DNA from: Euplotes aediculatus
Lineage: Eukaryota; Ciliophora; Spirotrichea; Euplotida; Euplotidae
DNA length: 49,754 nucleotides
Assembly: GCA_030463445.1 (NCBI GenBank)
Contig: JAQGFW010029703.1
Span: 1-49,754 of the forward strand
Direction: 5' to 3'
In this document: one piece after another, positions 45,214-49,754 of the stretch
How the letters are laid out: each line of letters begins with the position of its first letter
How positions within the stretch are numbered: position 1 is the first letter of the stretch
Notes under the pieces: model-generated
Databases searched by the model: none
What the model was told of the DNA's origin: nothing
What the model saw: only the letters and a program-made list of their open reading frames with translations
Translations under genes and position numbers: made by a program

Positions 45214-45283
45214 CTACATTAATGAGTTTTTGTTTTATATTAATATTTTTATGAAAAATATCGCAATATTTATATTAATGTAG
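45214..45283. promoter_or_regulatory. Nested dyads in the MFS/AraC divergent spacer
   Basis: CTACATTAAT (45214-45223) and ATTAATGTAG (45274-45283) form a perfect 10-bp inverted pair. Inside them ATATTTTT, ATG, AAAAATAT (45243-45261) makes a perfect 8-bp hairpin. The outer right arm touches the GTG start of the AraC gene, consistent with self-regulation. Confidence 0.5.
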
Positions 45284-46134
45284 TGAAAACACCATTTGAG
45301 AAAATCCAACCCGATGAGGGTAGCTCGTTTAGGCTACTGCATCACAGAGTTACGTCTGATACGTTTTTGTGGAACTACCACTATCATCCCGAAATCGAAT
45401 TGGTTTATGTACCCGAAGGCACGGGTCGCCGACACGTGGGCAATCACCTGAGTTATTACCAAGACGGCGACTTGGTTTTGATAGGTTCAGACCTGCCTCA
45501 TTCGGGCTTTGGTTTTGGTGCTTTGGGCATACATGAAGAAATCGTGGTGCAATTCAGAGATGATTTATTAGGCGATAATTTCTTAGAAAAACCCGAAATG
45601 AAACCCATTAAAGCCCTTTTTGAGCGTTCGCAGCACGGGCTATGTTTTTCGGGAGAAACTAAAAGTAAAGTGGGGCAGAAGCTGAAAAAATTGCTTAGTC
45701 TCCAGCCTTTTGCTCGTTTGATGTTGTTGATAGATATTTTTGGAGAATTGGCTGATTCGGATGAATACATCCTGCTAAATGATTCTAAACACGCCTACGA
45801 TTTTAACCTAAAAGACCAAACTCGATTGAAGAAAATCTATGAATACGTAAAGCATAATTACCAAAAACCGATTGATATTCAAGAGATTGCGGCGATTTCG
45901 AATCTGACAGTACCTGCATTTTGCAATTATTTTAAGAAAGTCATAAACCTAACCTTTACCGAATTTGTAAACGAATACCGTATCAATCAAGCGTGCCGGA
46001 TGCTATTGACCGATAAAAGCATCACCGATATTTGCTACGAATGTGGTTTTGCCAATCAGTCGTATTTTAGTAAGGTTTTTAAGCAGATTAAAGGTAAAAC
46101 CCCGATGGAATTTAGAAAAGAGGTCGCAAAATAA
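45283..46134 (+). CDS. AraC family transcriptional regulator (cupin + HTH)
   Basis: A 283-residue regulator. The cupin-like domain has NYHYHPEIELVYVPEGTGRRHVG at about 28-50 and GSDLPHSGFG near 69-78. The AraC DNA-binding domain spans about 180-280, with DIQEIAAISNLTVPAFCNYFK and ITDICYECGFANQSYFSKVFK. The start is GTG; no in-frame ATG gives a complete cupin. It is divergent from the MFS-trehalase pair and is the likely activator of that unit. Confidence 0.88.
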   Translation: MKTPFEKIQPDEGSSFRLLHHRVTSDTFLWNYHYHPEIELVYVPEGTGRRHVGNHLSYYQDGDLVLIGSDLPHSGFGFGALGIHEEIVVQFRDDLLGDNFLEKPEMKPIKALFERSQHGLCFSGETKSKVGQKLKKLLSLQPFARLMLLIDIFGELADSDEYILLNDSKHAYDFNLKDQTRLKKIYEYVKHNYQKPIDIQEIAAISNLTVPAFCNYFKKVINLTFTEFVNEYRINQACRMLLTDKSITDICYECGFANQSYFSKVFKQIKGKTPMEFRKEVAK

Positions 46135-46146
46135 AAAACTTCTAAG

Positions 46147-46177
46147 CGTCTCTCAGACCTTGGAGGTTTGGAGGTTT
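46147..46177. repeat. CTTGGAGGTTT repeat, left of the Uma2 gene
   Basis: TCTCAGACCTTGGAGGTTTG followed by another GGAGGTTT. It shares CTTGGAGGTTTG with the palindrome on the other side of the Uma2 gene. Confidence 0.6.
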
Positions 46178-46190
46178 ATCAAGTTTTGGC

Positions 46191-46760
46191 TTAAAAAATA
46201 CCTTCGTAGAGTTCCTGCATCGAGATTTCAATATCAAGCGATTGCAGTTTTATGATTTCGTTAAGTTCATAGTATGCTGTGTATTGCCAAATATCTATTC
46301 CTGCACGCTTAAAGAAGACTTCAACCCATGGTCGATTTTGCGAAATCAGCACATACTCTTTTAGGGTTTCTAAACCTTTATATTTGTAGAATTTCAAGCC
46401 TCGGTCATACTCTTCGGTATCTGGCGATAGTACTTCAACTATCAATATTGGGTTTTTAACTGCGTTTTTATTTTCATCCCATACTTCGGGATTTCCACAA
46501 ATCACCGTTGCGTCGGCAAAAACATAATTATTGGCATTGTAACCAATCATCAAATCACTGCTATAATAACTGCATTTTGTCTTCGATAAACTACTACCCA
46601 GAAGAGAATCAATTTTTCCTGATAGGCGAGCATGATTCACGCTTCCACCAGCCATAGCAAATATTTCGCCATCGTGATAAGCTATTTTTTCGTTAGAATC
46701 CTTCAGTATTTCAAGGTATTCTTCAATCGAATAATGACGCTTTGCTAATGCTTCTCCCAT
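46191..46760 (-). CDS. Uma2 family endonuclease-like protein (DUF820)
   Basis: A 189-residue protein of the PD-(D/E)XK-like Uma2 family. HYSIEEYLEI near the N terminus, the SDLMIGYNANNYVFADATVICG region with the metal-binding Asp, and NPILIVEVLSPDTEEYDRGLKFYKYKGLETLKEYVLIS, which holds the conserved Glu-x-Leu-Ser-Pro motif, are all present. The family is often multi-copy and associated with repeats; its role is unclear. Here related CTTGGAGGTTT repeats flank it on both sides, suggesting it moved in as a unit. Confidence 0.88.
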   Translation of the reverse strand: MGEALAKRHYSIEEYLEILKDSNEKIAYHDGEIFAMAGGSVNHARLSGKIDSLLGSSLSKTKCSYYSSDLMIGYNANNYVFADATVICGNPEVWDENKNAVKNPILIVEVLSPDTEEYDRGLKFYKYKGLETLKEYVLISQNRPWVEVFFKRAGIDIWQYTAYYELNEIIKLQSLDIEISMQELYEGIF

Positions 46761-46789
46761 GATTTAACTTATTTAACAAATTTATTGAG

Positions 46790-46819
46790 ACCTCCACGAG
46801 TCTTTCAGCCCTTGGAGGT
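46790..46819. repeat. CTTGGAGGTTT palindrome, right of the Uma2 gene
   Basis: ACCTCCA (46790-46796) and TGGAGGT (46813-46819) pair around a loop containing GAGTCTTTCAG. It lies between the Uma2 gene start and the PD40 gene stop, and is related to the copy at 46147-46177. Confidence 0.65.
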
Positions 46820-46829
46820 TTGTGAATAA

Positions 46830-47882
46830 TCAATCAACCCAATCTGCGATAAACAAATTGGTGTCACGAGTACCGCCGTTATCACGATTCGAGCTAAAAA
46901 TCAACTTTTTACCGTCGTAGCTAAACATCGGAAACGCATTAAAAATACTATTATTCGTAACTCTTTCGAGTCCGCTGCCGTCTAAATTTATCATATAAAG
47001 CTGAAAATCATACCCACGTTGCGAATGATGATTTGATGAAAAAATAATTTTTTCGCCCTTCGGATGAAAATACGGAGCCCAGTTTGCCTTGCCAAGATTG
47101 GTGATTTGTTTCAAATCAGAGCCGTCAATATTACAAGTATAAATCTCCATATTGGTTGGGGCAACCAAATTTTTGGCCAAATACTCCTTGTATTCTTTTG
47201 TTTCTTCGTCGGTTTTGGGTCTCGATGCCCTAAAAACCAATTTTTTACTATCGGGCGAGAAAAACGCACCACCATCATAGCCCAATTGATTGGTGATTTG
47301 CTTCACGTTTTTGCCGTCAATATCCATGATGTACAGGTCTAAATCACCATTGCGTGTACTCGTAAAAACAATCTTTTTACCATCGGGCGAAACCGTCGCT
47401 TCGGCATCGTAACCCGGTGTATTGGTCAATTGCTTGGTGATTTTGCCCTTCATATCGGCTACATAAATATCGAACGAATCATAAATTGCCCAAAGATACT
47501 TTTTGCCTGTTTCGGGCGGAGCGGGGCAGGCGTGACCGCCTGCTTCGTGTGTACTTGCATACAAAATATGCTTACCGTCGGGCATAAAAAAGCTACAAGT
47601 TGTACGCCCGAAGCTCGTACTGATAAAATCAGGGCGTTTTTTAGGGTCTTTCAGGCCTGATTTGACATTCATTCTAAAAATCTGGTCGCATTGTAAACCC
47701 CACTGTGTGTTGTCTGATTGAAAACTAATGTATTTGTCATCTCGACTAAAATAGGCTTCGGCGTTATTGCCGCCAAAAGTTAGCTGACGGATATTTTTTA
47801 GGTGCTTCTCTTCACTATTTTGTGCCAGTACCGAGACCGAAAACAAACAAATTATAATTGATTTATGGATATTAAACGACAT
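46830..47882 (-). CDS. Secreted PD40/TolB-like beta-propeller protein
   Basis: A 350-residue protein with a signal peptide (MSFNIHKSIIICLFSVSVLAQ) and at least five WD40-like PD40 repeats, for example DAEATVSPDGKKIVFTSTRNGDLDLYI-type and GGAFFSPDSKKLVFRAS-type units and FPMFSYDGKKLIFSSNRD near the end. It resembles TolB propellers and the N-terminal parts of S9 peptidases, without a peptidase domain. Probably periplasmic or surface-bound; function unknown. The frame is open to 48155, but the first 91 residues are AT-rich and not protein-like, so the Met at 47882 is chosen. Confidence 0.8.
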   Translation of the reverse strand: MSFNIHKSIIICLFSVSVLAQNSEEKHLKNIRQLTFGGNNAEAYFSRDDKYISFQSDNTQWGLQCDQIFRMNVKSGLKDPKKRPDFISTSFGRTTCSFFMPDGKHILYASTHEAGGHACPAPPETGKKYLWAIYDSFDIYVADMKGKITKQLTNTPGYDAEATVSPDGKKIVFTSTRNGDLDLYIMDIDGKNVKQITNQLGYDGGAFFSPDSKKLVFRASRPKTDEETKEYKEYLAKNLVAPTNMEIYTCNIDGSDLKQITNLGKANWAPYFHPKGEKIIFSSNHHSQRGYDFQLYMINLDGSGLERVTNNSIFNAFPMFSYDGKKLIFSSNRDNGGTRDTNLFIADWVD

Positions 47883-48189
47883 TATTAATAGATGTTTTAT
47901 GAATTTTTGTGCAAATTTAATTCGCTTTGTGGTATAAATCACTATAAATATATTTATAATTATTCTGAAAAAATTGTAAATATAAAAATTATTGAAAATA
48001 TAGACATTTGTGAATTCTATTGATAGTTTGTAAAGGGTTATCCTCCAAATTGGGAAATAAATTCTCTTGTAATTCCTCGATTTGGGTAAAATATTCCCCA
48101 ATTTGCCTTTGTTTAATTGTGGCATTGTCTTTTTAGAATTAATGCAGTAACCCAAAAGGTTTTATGTTTAAACTTAAATTACTGCAACC
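47883..48189. other. 307-base divergent intergenic region with two dyads
   Basis: An AT-rich spacer between the PD40 gene (leftward) and the glycine-zipper lipoprotein gene (rightward). It contains a 9-bp inverted pair CAAATTGGG (48046-48054) / CCCAATTTG (48097-48105) and the dyad at 48143-48186. No further gene is seen. Confidence 0.6.
48143..48186 (+). promoter_or_regulatory. Dyad just upstream of the glycine-zipper lipoprotein gene
   Basis: TGCAGTAA (48143-48150) and TTACTGCA (48179-48186) are a perfect 8-bp inverted pair ending four bases before the ATG, with a GTTTAAAC palindrome between them. It could be an operator or a 5' leader hairpin that hides the start. Confidence 0.4.
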
Positions 48190-48702
48190 ATGAAAAAGAT
48201 ACTTGTGATTTTAGGATTTGTTCCATTTATATACGCTTGTAATAGCAAAACTAATAACGCCGAAATCGCCAAAGCCAAACAAGCCGTGATAGATTCGGTA
48301 AATAAAGTAAACCTAATCAGCCAGCAACAACAAACGATTGATTCGCTCAAATCGACTTTGGACTCAAGACAATTACTTGCTGAAGACAACAGTAACACAA
48401 CAAGTGCCAATAATTCAGTTAGTTCACCAAACGGTTATGTTGCCAGTTCGGGTAGTAAAAGTGGTGTTCCAGTAACCACCACCTCGAACTCTACATCTAA
48501 GAAAAAGAAAATGAGTAAAACTGCCAAAGGTGCTATCATCGGGGCGGGTGTGGGAGCTGTAACGGGGGCAGTCGTATCGAAGAAAAAAGGCAAAGGAGCA
48601 ATCATTGGCGGTGTTATCGGAGCCGGAACAGGTGCTGGAGTAGGGGCTGTTCTCGACAAAAAAGACCGTGCGAAAAGCCAAGCACCAGTTTACAGTATGT
48701 AG
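48190..48702 (+). CDS. Glycine-zipper lipoprotein
   Basis: A 170-residue protein with a lipoprotein signal (MKKILVILGFVPFIYAC, Cys17). A short coiled-coil-like stretch (30-58, ISQQQQTIDSLKSTLDSRQ) is followed by a Ser/Thr/Asn-rich linker, then a glycine-zipper pair (AKGAIIGAGVGAVTGAVV and KGAIIGGVIGAGTGAGVGAVL, about 112-155) split by a Lys-rich turn. Such zippers insert in or line membranes, as in YMGG and SlyB/OmpA-like lipoproteins. Role unknown; envelope structure or stress are guesses. Confidence 0.75.
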   Translation: MKKILVILGFVPFIYACNSKTNNAEIAKAKQAVIDSVNKVNLISQQQQTIDSLKSTLDSRQLLAEDNSNTTSANNSVSSPNGYVASSGSKSGVPVTTTSNSTSKKKKMSKTAKGAIIGAGVGAVTGAVVSKKKGKGAIIGGVIGAGTGAGVGAVLDKKDRAKSQAPVYSM

Positions 48703-48768
48703 AACCACTTTTCAAGTCGTTTGGATTTCTCCAAAAAGTATTTCTCAATTTATAGCCAATAAAACACG

Positions 48769-48796
48769 TCGGGTGGGTTTGCAAAAGCCTGCCCGA
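48769..48796 (+). terminator. Terminator-like palindrome after the glycine-zipper gene
   Basis: TCGGGTGGG and CCTGCCCGA pair (with wobble pairs) around TTTGCAAAAG and are followed by a T-rich run. It belongs to the GGGTTTGCAAA palindrome family and could end the lipoprotein transcript. Confidence 0.6.
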
Positions 48797-48906
48797 TTTT
48801 TATTTATTAAAACTATATTTTAGAATATTCAGTAAATATTGAAAATAATGTAAAATTTGAATAAATTATAATTTATGAATATTTGTATTAATAAATCGCT
48901 CAAATG

Positions 48907-48936
48907 TTTGATTTGAACCAATATTGATTACATTTG
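48907..48936 (+). promoter_or_regulatory. Promoter of rnr
   Basis: TTTG at 48907-48910 and TACATTTG at 48929-48936 are separated by 18 bases, a good fit to the Bacteroidota -33/-7 consensus, 26 bases before the start codon. Confidence 0.6.
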
Positions 48937-48962
48937 TTAAACATACATAATAAAAGAATTAA

Positions 48963-49754
48963 ATGAGTAAAAGAAAAAAGAAGACATATTACGAAGAATT
49001 GAAAGAGGAGATTAGGGCATTTTTTGCCATAAACAGCGAGCAGTCTTTTGATTTATCACAACTTTACAACCACTACACAGTCAATGACAAGCAAGAGAAA
49101 ATGCTCTACAATATGCTTGTCGAAGAATTGGTACAAGAAGGAAAACTATTTCAAGTCGCAAAGAATAAATACACCGTAAATGCCAGTGCTAATGCCGTTG
49201 TGGGGGTTCTCGACCACGTAAATCCGAGGTTTGGGTATATCAGATACGATGATACAAAACCCGATATTTGGGTCAGTACCGATGATTTGAATGGAGCAAT
49301 TGATGGCGATACCGTCAAGGTTGCGGTTTATGGTGAATTCTACAAAAAAGGAGACCACCCCGAAGGGCGGGTGATTGAGATTGTGAAGCGAGGGCGAACC
49401 GAAATCGTCGGTAAAATTACGACTTTTGGTAATTATGCCCTCGTTAAACCCGACCACAAGAATCTTTATGATGAGATTTTTATTCCGAAAGAACGTATCA
49501 ACGGAGCAGTTAAGAATGATTTGGTGATTGTAAAAATCATTGAGTATTCTACCTCGATGGTGCAGGCTTCGGGAGAAGTCATTGAGATTTTAGGACAATC
49601 GGGCGATAACAACGCCGAAATGCACGCCATCATGGCCGAGTTTGGGCTACCGTTTAAGTTTGCCAAAGAGATTGAAGAAGAAGCGGCGGCTATTTCTGAA
49701 AAAATTACGGATGAAGAAATCGCTAAACGCCGTGATTTCAGAGATATTCTGACC
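48963..49754 (+). CDS. rnr: Ribonuclease R, N-terminal part (runs off the window)
   Basis: An open frame of 264 codons from ATG 48963 to the window end without a stop. The Lys-rich start MSKRKKKTYYEELK is followed by a winged-helix region, then cold-shock-type RNA-binding domains: VVGVLDHVNPRFGYIRYDD, DIWVSTDDLNGAIDGDTVKV, EGRVIEIVKRGRTEIVGKI and LYDEIFIPKERINGA. The segment GLPFKFAKEIEEEA precedes the catalytic RNB domain, which lies outside the window. RNase R is a 3'-to-5' exonuclease that degrades structured RNA. Confidence 0.92.
   Translation, partial: MSKRKKKTYYEELKEEIRAFFAINSEQSFDLSQLYNHYTVNDKQEKMLYNMLVEELVQEGKLFQVAKNKYTVNASANAVVGVLDHVNPRFGYIRYDDTKPDIWVSTDDLNGAIDGDTVKVAVYGEFYKKGDHPEGRVIEIVKRGRTEIVGKITTFGNYALVKPDHKNLYDEIFIPKERINGAVKNDLVIVKIIEYSTSMVQASGEVIEILGQSGDNNAEMHAIMAEFGLPFKFAKEIEEEAAAISEKITDEEIAKRRDFRDILT

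Noticed and set aside
47883-48155. N-terminal extension of 91 residues on the PD40 protein
   Set aside because: The extension is AT-rich low-complexity sequence, while the Met at 47882 begins a proper signal peptide.
1-49754. tRNA, rRNA, riboswitch and prophage genes
   Set aside because: Scanned by eye for T-loop motifs, conserved rRNA stretches, known riboswitch cores and phage structural genes; none was convincing. A covariance-model search would be needed to exclude small RNAs.

Overview
The window is chromosomal DNA of a low-GC member of the Bacteroidota, most likely order Cytophagales. The evidence is a secreted protein with a C-terminal type IX secretion sorting domain, lipoproteins with Bacteroidota-like lipoboxes, promoters of the TTTG / TAnnTTTG type, weak Shine-Dalgarno sequences, a Bacteroidota-type FadB, and a full free-living set of NAD-dependent DNA ligase, HtpG and RNase R. 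No tRNA, rRNA, CRISPR array, prophage or complete insertion sequence was found.

Layout. 0.2-4.5 kb: a GT-C-like membrane protein, then a divergent SDR dehydrogenase / altronate dehydratase-type pair (sugar-acid catabolism). 4.5-11.8 kb: a leftward glycosylation block with split transketolase subunits, a methyltransferase, a natural fusion of NDP-sugar epimerase with a GtrB/DPM1-type glycosyltransferase, and a YfhO-type membrane protein. 11.9-19.3 kb: transporters (MFS, GntP), a membrane protein, a lipoprotein, a free-standing NUMOD4/HNH endonuclease, a CoA-binding protein and an AraC regulator. 19.5-20.5 kb: a close homologue of plant GDP-mannose 3,5-epimerase. 20.6-23.6 kb: a beta-propeller gene followed by a compact AT-rich cassette (small Cys-containing peptide, DUF692/MNIO enzyme, small third protein), which is bounded on the far side by a decayed second copy of the beta-propeller gene's 3' end. 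24.7-29.4 kb: a beta-oxidation operon (thioesterase, FadB, thiolase) with a GxxExxY gene wedged inside it and an operator-like pair of palindromes at its promoter. 30-34.7 kb: a T9SS protein, a DUF255 thioredoxin-domain protein carrying two in-frame palindromic repeats, and a membrane protein. 34.7-42.1 kb: htpG, ligA, a phosphodiesterase, an SGNH hydrolase and kynureninase. 42.2-46.1 kb: trehalase, MFS transporter and AraC regulator. 46.2-49.7 kb: a Uma2 nuclease flanked by repeats, a PD40 propeller, a glycine-zipper lipoprotein and the start of RNase R.

The best candidate for an undescribed system is the 21.6-23.4 kb cassette. It looks like a RiPP operon: a precursor peptide with one CPACG motif, a multinuclear iron oxidase (MNIO) and a probable partner protein. 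Upstream are three direct repeats phased at exactly 20 bp, and a perfect 12-bp hairpin lies between peptide and enzyme. The third gene changes frame at an A10 tract.

The window is also rich in small dispersed palindromes of at least four families, in intergenic spacers, around accessory genes and inside one coding sequence. They imply active spread of short non-autonomous repeats in this genome.
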